The translations under genes and the position numbers were made by a program. From positions 434,001-498,000 of the forward strand of contig JAWKOC010000002.1 in assembly GCA_041391365.1 (NCBI GenBank): a stretch of DNA of 64,000 bases, in the 5' to 3' direction. The DNA is from JAGRAX01 sp041391365 (GTDB lineage Bacteria > Bdellovibrionota_G > JALEGL01 > JAGRMV01). The notes under the pieces are model-generated. The model saw nothing but the letters and a program-made list of their open reading frames with translations, was not told where the DNA came from and did not search any database. Shown here piece after piece: positions 34,426-42,750 of the stretch (the first letter of the stretch is position 1; each line of letters begins with the position of its first letter).

Positions 34426-35901
34426 TCAAGGGGTTTGTGAGCTTTGCACCTTCTCCAAAATGGTGAATGCCTGTCCTTTTTGATGTTGAATGAATTTCCA
34501 GTCTTCGATTTGCTCGTGCACGGCCCAGTCTTTGTAGCGCAGGTTTCGAAGATCCAACACAATGGACTTGTGGCTGGTTAGATTTCGAAGTTTTGTTGCA
34601 ATCATGGGGATGTGCAAGAACGAAGCCGTGCCACGAAACGAGATGGTAACTTCCTGATCCGTTTGTGTTTCTTCAATTTCAAGATGTTGGAGTTTGTAGA
34701 GAAGAATCATGACAGATGTAAAAAAACCAATCACTACACCGGTCAAAAGGTCTACACATGTAATCAGAATCAACGTTACAAAATACACCAAGGCTTCGGA
34801 TTTCCCTTTGGACAAGATGGTTGGGATTTGTCCAACGTTTAGCAGTTTCCACCCAGTGTAGATAAGAATGGCCGCCAAGGCGCTCATGGGAATCAATCCC
34901 AAAAGGTTCGAAAAAAAGAATACCAACACAAACAGCCAGATCCCGTGAATTACAGCCGAAGCGCGTGTCTTTGCGCCTGATTCAATGTTGGCAGAACTTC
35001 GAACAATGACCCCTGTGATGGGCAATGCTCCGAAACATCCTGCCATCATGTTTCCCAATCCTTGGGCCATGAGTTCCTTGTTGTAGTTTGATGGCTCTTT
35101 TCCACTCATTTTGTCGACGGCTGCAACCGACAGAAGCGTTTCCGCGCTGGCGACAAAGGCGATGGCCAAACTGTGGATCAAGAAGTCAGCATTGATGATG
35201 GAAAAGGAACTCCACGAAATCAGATTCAAACCATCAAATACATTTTCCGAGATGCTTACGAGTTTGACCTGAGGTTCAAAGATGCATGCACCCAAGGTGA
35301 TCAAGGCAATGGCGACCAAGGGAGCGGGAACTCCGAGAGGAATTTTCTTTTCAATTTTTTGCCATGCAAAAATAATGAGGAGTGTGCATAGCGCGATCAC
35401 AAATGCTTCTCTTCCTCCACCTTCCATGACGACAAACGTGAAAAATGAACGGGGGATATGAAGAAGGTTTTTTGCTCCTCCTCCTACAGGTATTGAGTCC
35501 ACAGCCACATGAAACTGAGAGGCCAAAATGAGCAAACCAATTCCACTGAGAAGTCCTTTGATCAAGGCAGGGGAGATGGCTTTGAAATAGTCCGCCATCC
35601 GCAGAGAGGCTGCGGTTAGCTGGGTGGCTCCAACAATGATGCCCAAAGGTACCAAAGCTTTGAGTCCGTATCGATCGACAAACTCAAATACCATCACAGC
35701 AAGTCCTGCAGCGGGTCCACTGACCTGCAGTGGCGCGCCTGCAAAACTTCCTACGACAATGCCTCCGATGATTCCGGAGATCAACCCATAAATGGGCGGA
35801 ACTCCGGAAGCAATCGCAATCCCAAGGCACAGTGGCAAAGCCACCAAAAAAACCACGATGGACGCAAGAATATCTTTTCTCAATGGGTTTTGATGAATCA
35901 T
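34426..35901 (-). CDS. SulP family anion (probably bicarbonate) transporter
   Basis: A 491-residue inner-membrane protein with about 12 or more hydrophobic segments, the SulP signature near the start (GIAIASGVPPIYGLISGIIGG), and a C-terminal STAS domain (about 400-480). SulP carriers move sulfate, bicarbonate or other anions. It lies 24 bases after a beta-carbonic anhydrase gene, and that pairing suggests bicarbonate uptake linked to CO2 hydration. The substrate is inferred from context only. Confidence 0.88.
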   Translation of the reverse strand: MIHQNPLRKDILASIVVFLVALPLCLGIAIASGVPPIYGLISGIIGGIVVGSFAGAPLQVSGPAAGLAVMVFEFVDRYGLKALVPLGIIVGATQLTAASLRMADYFKAISPALIKGLLSGIGLLILASQFHVAVDSIPVGGGAKNLLHIPRSFFTFVVMEGGGREAFVIALCTLLIIFAWQKIEKKIPLGVPAPLVAIALITLGACIFEPQVKLVSISENVFDGLNLISWSSFSIINADFLIHSLAIAFVASAETLLSVAAVDKMSGKEPSNYNKELMAQGLGNMMAGCFGALPITGVIVRSSANIESGAKTRASAVIHGIWLFVLVFFFSNLLGLIPMSALAAILIYTGWKLLNVGQIPTILSKGKSEALVYFVTLILITCVDLLTGVVIGFFTSVMILLYKLQHLEIEETQTDQEVTISFRGTASFLHIPMIATKLRNLTSHKSIVLDLRNLRYKDWAVHEQIEDWKFIQHQKGQAFTILEKVQSSQTP

Positions 35902-35925
35902 GATGTGTTCTCCGTGAAGGAAAAG

Positions 35926-36507
35926 TTAGAGTTCAGTCCAAGAAATCTTGTGTTTGATCTCGACATTCGCAAAGTCGTAGACCCAGCCCCATAGGTTGAG
36001 CTGTTTGTTTTCTAGGCGCTGCTTGACAAATGGGTAGGTCATCACGTGCTTCATTTGGAGAGACACGTTTTCGATGATCAAATGGTCTAGACTTACATCG
36101 GATACGTCGAACGAAAATTGTGATCGAGCTTTTTTCAACTGCTCTTGCACAATGGGCATGTTGTCCAACCCATCCATCGACTGCAAGCCAATCATGGCTC
36201 CGCAGCTGACATGTCCACAGATGACAATTTCCTTCACTCCAAGAGCAGTAACAGCATATTCGAGGCTCAATGCGATTGAGTCTTGATGCTTTGGATGGTT
36301 TTCAGGGATCATATTTCCGGCGTTGCGGATGATGAATACATCGCCAGGTCGAGAATCCGTGAACTCATGAATGGCAATGCGAGAATCCGAACAGGTCACC
36401 ATCAAAGAATGCGGATTTTGGCCGTGTTCCAATGTTTTTAGATGATTTTTCTTATCTGAACTAGCATTGTCGCGAAATCGACAAAAGCCTTTGTACAAAA
36501 ATTCCAT
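35926..36507 (-). CDS. Beta-class carbonic anhydrase
   Basis: Interconverts CO2 and bicarbonate. The zinc and catalytic residues are visible: C39-S-D41-S-R (CSDSR), H99 and C102 in CGHVSCG, which define the beta class. Counting starts at ATG 36507, which has AGGAG seven bases upstream; the GTG at 36525 would include that site inside the gene. At 193 residues it is complete. It is probably co-transcribed with the SulP transporter downstream. Confidence 0.92.
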   Translation of the reverse strand: MEFLYKGFCRFRDNASSDKKNHLKTLEHGQNPHSLMVTCSDSRIAIHEFTDSRPGDVFIIRNAGNMIPENHPKHQDSIALSLEYAVTALGVKEIVICGHVSCGAMIGLQSMDGLDNMPIVQEQLKKARSQFSFDVSDVSLDHLIIENVSLQMKHVMTYPFVKQRLENKQLNLWGWVYDFANVEIKHKISWTEL

Positions 36508-36570
36508 GGTATTTCTCCTTTTCACTATACCGTGTTGGTCAACTGAGTAAAAAAAAATGTGAAAAGGATG

Positions 36571-36876
36571 TTATTTGGGAGGCTGTTGAAGGGTTTCGCA
36601 GATGTGAGTCGAGTTGGTCTGGTGAGCTCTGAGTTTCCACGTTTTTGAGGTTTGAACGAGGTCAATATCGATCGAGACAAGAGCTTCTTGCTCATCGTCG
36701 GTTTCAGAAGTCTCTTCCTTTTGATTGTCCGAGATGGGCATTGCAGATGACCATGGTCCATCTTGTTGTTCCATGGCAATGGCTTGTTCGGTCACAGTCC
36801 TATCCGATTCCAAGCTCAAAAAGCTTGTCATGAAAAGGGTCAAGACAATCCACAATATGGGGATACGATTCGTCAT
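36571..36876 (-). CDS. Small exported or membrane-anchored protein, unknown
   Basis: A roughly 101-residue product from ATG 36876 with an N-terminal hydrophobic segment (IPILWIVLTLFMTSFLSL) and an acidic, low-complexity middle. No family recognised. A TATACT -10-like hexamer lies shortly upstream on the same strand. It is divergent from a small gene whose leader contains a Fur-box-like sequence. Moderate doubt that it is a real gene. Confidence 0.4.
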   Translation of the reverse strand: MTNRIPILWIVLTLFMTSFLSLESDRTVTEQAIAMEQQDGPWSSAMPISDNQKEETSETDDEQEALVSIDIDLVQTSKTWKLRAHQTNSTHICETLQQPPK

Positions 36877-36955
36877 GGGTGAAGAAGAAAGTATAACACA
36901 CAATGTGTGCGCAAAAACGTCAGATAAAATTTTTTGCAAAACTTGCTTTTTAAAC

Positions 36956-36974
36956 AATAATGATTATTGTTATC
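36956..36974. promoter_or_regulatory. Fur-box-like operator
   Basis: Read on the minus strand, these 19 bases match the classical Fur consensus (GATAATGATAATCATTATC) at 16 positions. They are also part of a short dyad (AACAATAA / TTATTGTT around TGA). The site sits 7 bases before ATG 36981 and about 80 bases before the divergent start at 36876. Binding by Fur, or by a Zur/PerR relative, would block both. Confidence 0.6.
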
Positions 36975-36980
36975 AATAAT

Positions 36981-37175
36981 ATGGCGAAAGAGAAAAAATG
37001 GTTTCGTTTGTCTGAGTGTGATTGTGGAGGCGTTCGGTTGGAGATGGCGATGGTGAGTCTCCATCTCACGCAGGCTATGGTTTCTGATCTGTTGGACGGT
37101 CTGCGAAAAGTTCATGCCGATGGTTCTTCTTACGATCCGAGCAAGCATCTGGTGGATGTGGGAATTCGTCACTGA
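36981..37175 (+). CDS. Small cysteine-containing protein under a Fur-like site
   Basis: A 64-residue product with an ECDCGG motif near residue 14 followed by a predicted helix. The frame opens earlier at 36960 but that start lies in the operator; ATG 36981 is preferred even though no ribosome binding site is seen. Placement directly behind a Fur-box-like site suggests metal-controlled expression. Function unknown. Confidence 0.45.
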   Translation: MAKEKKWFRLSECDCGGVRLEMAMVSLHLTQAMVSDLLDGLRKVHADGSSYDPSKHLVDVGIRH

Positions 37176-37196
37176 GAATTTGCGCATTCAGATCGA

Positions 37197-37931
37197 TCAG
37201 AGACAATCGCACTTTTGGAGAGAAAAGATTCCTAGAGAGACGGCTCCTGGATTTCTATCTTCTTCTGAGGAGGTAAAATATAGCTGGTTGAGTTCTCTGA
37301 GAGCTTGAGATTTGAAGTCTTTGTTTTTTGCCAGCTCCTGATAGCAATAGTTGCTTTCACCCAGGTGGATCGATTCTTTTTTTCCCGTGTTGTCAAAGAG
37401 CACGAGGTTTTTGGGTGGATTTTTGGTTTCTTTTTTGACCATGCGTTCAAATACGAGCGTGCGAATCTGCTCTCGATTGAAAGACAAAATGTTGGTGTCT
37501 TGTGTTCCCCGTACCTGGATCCCAAGAAAAATTTTTGCGTATTGGTCTTGGTCGTTTCTGATTAAGGCATAGCCAATCTCTGCGACGGGCAATCCTTCTG
37601 GATGACTGTCCTCCCAGTAGATCACATCATTTTCTTTTTTCATGATGAGGTCGTTCAAAGGGAATTCAAACTTCCATACATGGTTAGCATTGGAAGAAGA
37701 GTCTGGATGGGCGTTTGCAAAGGCTCCTAGGTCAATTTGAATGGTTTGTTGAGAAATGTCGTCCAGAAGACGGGGTATGGATTTGATGTACAAAAAATAC
37801 CTAGGTTTGCAAGAGGGAGCTTCTTGAGAATGGACACTCGAAATCATCGATAAAAAAAACATCGCGGTTCCCGCGAACCATCTCAGCCAAGGCTGGGGAG
37901 CGATGCATTGCCTGGGTTTGAAAAGAGGCAT
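37197..37931 (-). CDS. Exported protein of unknown function
   Basis: A 244-residue protein with a signal peptide (hydrophobic core ending near VHS-Q) and a mature part rich in charged residues, with cysteines near both ends. The phrase RNDQDQYAKIFLGIQVRGTQD and the overall plan recall the other exported unknowns at 24160-25449, but the similarity is too weak to call a family. Convergent with the small gene to its left. Confidence 0.5.
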   Translation of the reverse strand: MPLFKPRQCIAPQPWLRWFAGTAMFFLSMISSVHSQEAPSCKPRYFLYIKSIPRLLDDISQQTIQIDLGAFANAHPDSSSNANHVWKFEFPLNDLIMKKENDVIYWEDSHPEGLPVAEIGYALIRNDQDQYAKIFLGIQVRGTQDTNILSFNREQIRTLVFERMVKKETKNPPKNLVLFDNTGKKESIHLGESNYCYQELAKNKDFKSQALRELNQLYFTSSEEDRNPGAVSLGIFSLQKCDCL

Positions 37932-37996
37932 GGCTTAAATTAGCATTTCGCATCATTTGACGCAAACGTGAAATAGTTTTTTTGAGGGGACAATGA

Positions 37997-39916
37997 CTAA
38001 GGGTATTGTCTTACGTTGGCAATGGCTAAGTAGTTGGTATCAAACCAGTTTGGCAATTGATTGGTGTTCTCGTAATCTGTTTCGATCAAGCCTTTGCAAG
38101 GCTTGAAGGAGGCTTGGGTGATGGGATTGTCTTGCATGATGGCAATCTTCAAATATTGGTTGGACGTTTTCGGAGCAATGTTTTGGTAGTAGTTGAAGAG
38201 ATAGTAGGTAATTTCTTTGTATTCCTCTTCCCCACAAAATGCGATTGATACATTTTCATCGATTTGCTTTTTTAGCTTTTGATTGGATTCGAAGGCACGG
38301 ATGTATTTTTGAGCTACACGATTCTTTTCTTGTGTGGTGCGAGATTGAGAAAAACTCACAACCAGGTAATTTCTCAATTCCTCGGCACAAACTTGATAAG
38401 GATTGGCCTGTGAAGAGGCTTGCATTTTTTTCCAGCATTCAGAAATGTAATGTGTTTGTTTTTGTCGTGTACTGGGTTGTAAAAACAGCATTTGGAAATC
38501 ACCAAAAAACTCATCGAATGAAATGTTTTGATAACCTCCTTGGCTGAGGGCAGCCAAAAGTTCAGCAACTTCGCTGCTTTGTTGTTTTACCCAAGAAATC
38601 ATGAGGTTTTTGTAAACATATCCTGCAACCCCTTGCAAATCATTGAATTCTCTTCCACGAAAGTTGAAAAGTTTTTCAAGCGTTGTGAGAGAGTCATAAG
38701 CTCCATTTTTTTGCGCCAGACGACACCGATCTTCTTCTGAGCAATGTTCGTACAAATTGTCCAAGAGACCATAGAATCGATCAGTGGTGTTTTGAAGAAG
38801 TTTCCCAAACAAGAATGACTCCATCCACACAAAGGTTTCTGGAGACAGGCCATCAACGTTTCTTTCGCCCATGCCCCATTGTTGCTGGCTTTGTACGTGA
38901 AACATTTGATCGTCGGTGATTTCGATCCCACTGTAAGGATGCATGGCAAAATTGAAATTGATCAGAGATGGATCATTGTCATCTAACGCTTTGACGGCCA
39001 TTTTTGCATATTCAATCTGACGAGCCATTTGGTAGAAGCGATAAAAATGTTCTTCGTTGTAGCCGAAATTCATGCCAGCCTCTTGATCAAAAACTTCGAT
39101 CTGTGTTTTTAGATGATGAAGAGTAGCTTCCAAAAAATCTTCGATAACGTTCACTTTATAGAGAACGTTGTAGATTCTTCTTTTGAGTCCAATCGCTTTT
39201 TGGGCTGCGAGGGCTTTGCAATTGGTTTTTGATTCTGGAGATGCACTTCCTTGGTAGGTGAAAATTTTATTTTCCTGAGCGCGAATCTGCTTCAGAAGTT
39301 CTTTGTGTTCTTCACCATATACAGGAGTAAGGAGTGTATCGTTTGTGGACTGAAAGTACTCGTGAATGCTTTGAAACAACACGACCTGAAGACGATTTTT
39401 TTCATAATTTTGTCTAGAAACATCCAATGCTGTTTTCTGACAGGGTGTTTGCGTGTTTTCTTTTTCTAGGTGGCGGGAGATGTGGCAGAAGTGAGAGGCA
39501 TCCATTTCTGAAAATCCAGCCTCTGTTGGCAACGGCTGGATATGGTATTGGTCTTGGTGTTCCAGAACCGAAACCAATCGGTCCATGACAAGAACGATCA
39601 ATTCTCTGACTTCTAGATCATATTTTTGCTGTAGGTATTGGACCAAGTGTATTCGATCTCTCATGAAGTTCCTGGCGTGCAGGGTTTTGATAGATGGGTC
39701 GCCGACATCGCTTGAGCGAGGCAAATGAATCAGATGAGAGAGAATTTGAACATCTTGGTCAGGAAAGGTTCGCTCTTCCATAAACAAACGAACCCATTTT
39801 TTTTGCTGATCAATCCCCTCAAAATCGATGGGTTGAAAGGCATGCAGGGAAGGGGTGATGAGAACAACAGCCCACAGAGCAACAATTTCCCCTACAGTCC
39901 TTATCAACTTCAGCAT
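37997..39916 (-). CDS. Large exported helical protein of unknown function
   Basis: A 639-residue protein with a signal peptide ending near LHA-F. The mature part is strongly helical and charged, with scattered cysteines (for instance CSEEDRC) that could form disulfides. No family recognised. ATG 39916 has a GGGGG five to seven bases upstream, so it is chosen over GTG 39922. It is preceded by its own gap and is probably monocistronic. Confidence 0.5.
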   Translation of the reverse strand: MLKLIRTVGEIVALWAVVLITPSLHAFQPIDFEGIDQQKKWVRLFMEERTFPDQDVQILSHLIHLPRSSDVGDPSIKTLHARNFMRDRIHLVQYLQQKYDLEVRELIVLVMDRLVSVLEHQDQYHIQPLPTEAGFSEMDASHFCHISRHLEKENTQTPCQKTALDVSRQNYEKNRLQVVLFQSIHEYFQSTNDTLLTPVYGEEHKELLKQIRAQENKIFTYQGSASPESKTNCKALAAQKAIGLKRRIYNVLYKVNVIEDFLEATLHHLKTQIEVFDQEAGMNFGYNEEHFYRFYQMARQIEYAKMAVKALDDNDPSLINFNFAMHPYSGIEITDDQMFHVQSQQQWGMGERNVDGLSPETFVWMESFLFGKLLQNTTDRFYGLLDNLYEHCSEEDRCRLAQKNGAYDSLTTLEKLFNFRGREFNDLQGVAGYVYKNLMISWVKQQSSEVAELLAALSQGGYQNISFDEFFGDFQMLFLQPSTRQKQTHYISECWKKMQASSQANPYQVCAEELRNYLVVSFSQSRTTQEKNRVAQKYIRAFESNQKLKKQIDENVSIAFCGEEEYKEITYYLFNYYQNIAPKTSNQYLKIAIMQDNPITQASFKPCKGLIETDYENTNQLPNWFDTNYLAIANVRQYP

Positions 39917-40023
39917 CAGCACCCCCTAGCTTCAACAACCATGGACTATAGCTATAATAAAATTCAATCGAAAATCAAATATAATTTGATTTTTTTATAG
40001 GTGTTTTTCGAAAAGAAAAAGGC

Positions 40024-40059
40024 ATAAAAAAAAGGAAGGGCCTTGTGGCCCTTCCTTTT
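40024..40059 (-). terminator. Intrinsic terminator after the lipoprotein gene
   Basis: A 13-bp perfect stem (40030-40042 with 40047-40059) closes a TTGT loop. Read leftwards it ends in a run of eight T. This is a textbook rho-independent terminator for the gene ending at 40085. Confidence 0.9.
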
Positions 40060-40084
40060 GAATATTCTATCGGGTGGGTCGAGA

Positions 40085-40819
40085 TCAGTTGGTACTTTGG
40101 GAACAGATTCCGTATCCAGCTCCCACATGAACGCTGTTTCCATTGACGTTGGGCCCTTCGCAGGTACCGTTGTGAAACGAAAAGCATGCATTGCCTGGAT
40201 CCGAAGAACCAATGGTCGACATGAGCTCCAGATAAATTTTGCAGTAGTGAATGAACGTGACGGTATTGATACCTTGGTCAAACCAAAATCTTCCCCAATA
40301 TTGATATTGATCCACCGGATTGGTTGAATTGTTGTTGTTGTCGGCCGCGATGAACAACGACAGACAGTTGGGGTTGGAGGGAAAGCCTGCAGGGTTGGTT
40401 GCGTTTTTGATCAAGAAGGTTCCCGACTCATCAGGTTGGGCCAATCCAGTATCATTGCTTTTGAGAACAAATACATCCTGGTACCCTGGGTTTGCTGCAA
40501 AGATGAGAAACTCTTTTTCTGCTTTTCCAAAATCAGGGTGAACCACAAAAATATTTTTGCCCGCATTGAGAGGCGCACCATATTCTAATCCTCCGTCACA
40601 AGCCACGGGAGGGTCTTGAGGGTTGGGGTCTGGATTTCCTCCGGTTCCTCCGTTGATGGGCTTGCTGATGTCCGTGTCGGCTGGTGAATCAGCAGGAATG
40701 TATCCATTTTTTGCAAGAAACCCAATGTGACCAAAGGAATAGTTTTGGCCGCATTTGATGGTGAAAATGGTCGTTGCAAACAAAACGACCATCAAAGCCA
40801 TGTGATTTTTTTTGTTCAT
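40085..40819 (-). CDS. Lipoprotein-like exported protein, unknown
   Basis: A 244-residue product from ATG 40819, which has AGGGG four bases upstream; the open frame runs further to 40945 but those codons are not signal-like. The hydrophobic start ends at KC-G near residue 23, an imperfect lipobox. A Pro/Asp/Asn/Gly-rich linker follows, then a beta-rich domain with six or more cysteines. No family recognised. The 233-base gap before it (40820-41053) shows no gene or clear RNA element. Confidence 0.5.
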   Translation of the reverse strand: MNKKNHMALMVVLFATTIFTIKCGQNYSFGHIGFLAKNGYIPADSPADTDISKPINGGTGGNPDPNPQDPPVACDGGLEYGAPLNAGKNIFVVHPDFGKAEKEFLIFAANPGYQDVFVLKSNDTGLAQPDESGTFLIKNATNPAGFPSNPNCLSLFIAADNNNNSTNPVDQYQYWGRFWFDQGINTVTFIHYCKIYLELMSTIGSSDPGNACFSFHNGTCEGPNVNGNSVHVGAGYGICSQSTN

Positions 40820-41053
40820 ATTTCCCCTCACCCTATACGGTGTTACTTTTGTTAAAATCGAGCGGAGAATGCCTTGGATCGACTCAAATGTAAACCGTCT
40901 CGGGTTCGAATGAGGTTTTTTCCTGACAAGCTCCTGGTTCAACAATGTAACTCTGTAAAGTGCAATCTTCGCACCAAAATCTTCAGCTCAAAGTGCGTTA
41001 TATTTGATCTGAGTGCGGTGAAAGGAGTCTATGGTTGATGTAACGTCGCAGTT

Positions 41054-42004
41054 TTATGAGGTCAGGGACTGAAGCTTTTCCAGGCACTGCTCCGAACAAC
41101 AGCCTTGGTATTTTTTTTCGCACTGAGGACATTGAACCATGAGGCTATGGCATCCCGTATAAGAGCAGTCTCGATGAACATCATGAGGGGCGCCACATTG
41201 GTGGCAGGAAGCAATTTTATCCAGCGGACTCTCTGCCATCCGACCATCAAACACAAAAATGCTCCCTTTGTAGTTGGAGGATGTAGATTGAACTGTTTCA
41301 CTTTTGAGATAGTTGATGATTCCTCCTTGCAGTTGAAACACGTTTTTGTAGCCTTCTTTTTTGAAATAGGCACTAGCCTTTTCGCAGCGAATGCCTCCTG
41401 TACAATAGAGCAAAAGATCTTTGTCTTTGTGCTCTTGCAGTTTCTGGGAAAGTTCAGGCAGAACGTCTTTGAAGGTTGTCGACTCGGGCGTGATGGCTCC
41501 TTCAAATTTTCCAGTTTCACATTCGTAATCGTTGCGAACATCCACTACCACAGCATGAGGGCTACGAACTCGCGCGTGAAACTCTTCAGGTGAAAGATGC
41601 GTTCCGATCGAGCTTTTTTGAAAAAGATCATCCTCCAACCCATCTGCCACGATTTTGTTGCGTACCCTGATCTCCAACTTGAGAAAGGAGTTGTCTCCAG
41701 AGGAGTTGGATCGGTTCACAAAAATGCCGCGTGTAACTTCGAAGGTCTCCATGCTTTGAAGAAAATCGTCCCAGCGATGTTCAGGAACACAAAACTGTGC
41801 GTTGATTCCCTCTCGGGCAACATAAATTCTTCCAAAGATTCCAAGCCGCGACCAGCATCGATACAGATCGTCTCGGAACGTTTGGGGATTTTCAATGGGG
41901 ATATACCGATAGAAAGACGCTGCCCATCGAGAAAAAGATTCTTGGGACAACTCTTTGATCAATTGTTGCCGACTTTTTTTGTTGAATAAGGCTTCTTTTT
42001 TCAT
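41054..42004 (-). CDS. trhO: tRNA uridine(34) hydroxylase, rhodanese type
   Basis: TrhO (formerly YceA/UPF0176) hydroxylates U34 of certain tRNAs to 5-hydroxyuridine. The 316-residue protein has the N-terminal UPF0176 domain, a rhodanese domain with the catalytic loop CTGGIRC (C201), and a C-terminal cysteine-rich segment (CHQCG, CPQCEKKY) as in longer family members. ATG 42004 overlaps the stop of the upstream GST gene as ATGA; the frame extends to 42064. Confidence 0.9.
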   Translation of the reverse strand: MKKEALFNKKSRQQLIKELSQESFSRWAASFYRYIPIENPQTFRDDLYRCWSRLGIFGRIYVAREGINAQFCVPEHRWDDFLQSMETFEVTRGIFVNRSNSSGDNSFLKLEIRVRNKIVADGLEDDLFQKSSIGTHLSPEEFHARVRSPHAVVVDVRNDYECETGKFEGAITPESTTFKDVLPELSQKLQEHKDKDLLLYCTGGIRCEKASAYFKKEGYKNVFQLQGGIINYLKSETVQSTSSNYKGSIFVFDGRMAESPLDKIASCHQCGAPHDVHRDCSYTGCHSLMVQCPQCEKKYQGCCSEQCLEKLQSLTS

Positions 42005-42621
42005 GATGATTTCTTTTCGATGGTTTTTTGAAAACTGGGTCTGCCACAGATGCGTTCCAACCACTCCAAACTTTTGGGGGCTTTTTCCAATCCAGAAAAT
42101 CTCGGTGTCGCTTTGACGAGTTGTCGAAAAAACGGAAAAACATGGATGTCCGCCAAGCTGAAAGATTCTCCCACCAACCAGTCATGATCGCTGAGGCGAT
42201 GTTCCAATTTTTCCAGATCTTTGCAAAGCTCTTGGGGAGCTGCCAAGACTTGTTCAGGTCTACTCCGACTCTCGCCGTATTTGTATTGATCTACATGGGG
42301 TTTGAAAATGTGGTTGCACCAGTGAGTCCACAGGCGAGTTTGGGCTTTTCCCCAAGGATCCTCCGGTGTCAGGGAAGGCCGAGGAAAAGTGTCTTCTAGA
42401 TATTCTGTGATGATGGCCGATTCATAGAGAACATGATGTTCATGCAGAAGGACCGGCACTTTGGCCTCAGGATGATGTTTTTTGAGATCTTGAGAAAAAT
42501 TTTTGAGATCTTCTTCTATGGTTTGAAAAGGAACGTCTTTCTCGTGCAGAGTCATACGCACTCTCATGGCGAAAGGACATCGCCGATAAGAGTGAAGAAC
42601 AATGGGACTGTGTTGAGCCAT
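42001..42621 (-). CDS. Glutathione S-transferase family protein
   Basis: A 206-residue protein with an N-terminal thioredoxin-like domain (SYRRCPFAMRVR, likely active C15; VPVLL and ESAIITEYL for the glutathione site) and an all-helical C-terminal domain ending in LADIHVFPF. The CPFAMR start resembles stringent-starvation/omega-like GSTs. It is translationally coupled to trhO downstream. Substrate unknown. Confidence 0.85.
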   Translation of the reverse strand: MAQHSPIVLHSYRRCPFAMRVRMTLHEKDVPFQTIEEDLKNFSQDLKKHHPEAKVPVLLHEHHVLYESAIITEYLEDTFPRPSLTPEDPWGKAQTRLWTHWCNHIFKPHVDQYKYGESRSRPEQVLAAPQELCKDLEKLEHRLSDHDWLVGESFSLADIHVFPFFRQLVKATPRFSGLEKAPKSLEWLERICGRPSFQKTIEKKSS

Positions 42622-42750
42622 GATGGATGCCTATATACAAAAAAATCCTTCACTTTTCCATGGCAAGTTCTTTCTTTTGTCGTAGTCCAGCATGGGGCTG
42701 TGAGCGCATTTTCTGGCCATTTCAGATGCGGCCTTGTACATTGACGTTCG

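Noticed and set aside
41032..41073. 13-codon rightward reading frame with a good AAGGAG site
   Set aside because: Too short, overlaps the end of trhO on the other strand, and has no sign of conservation that can be judged here.
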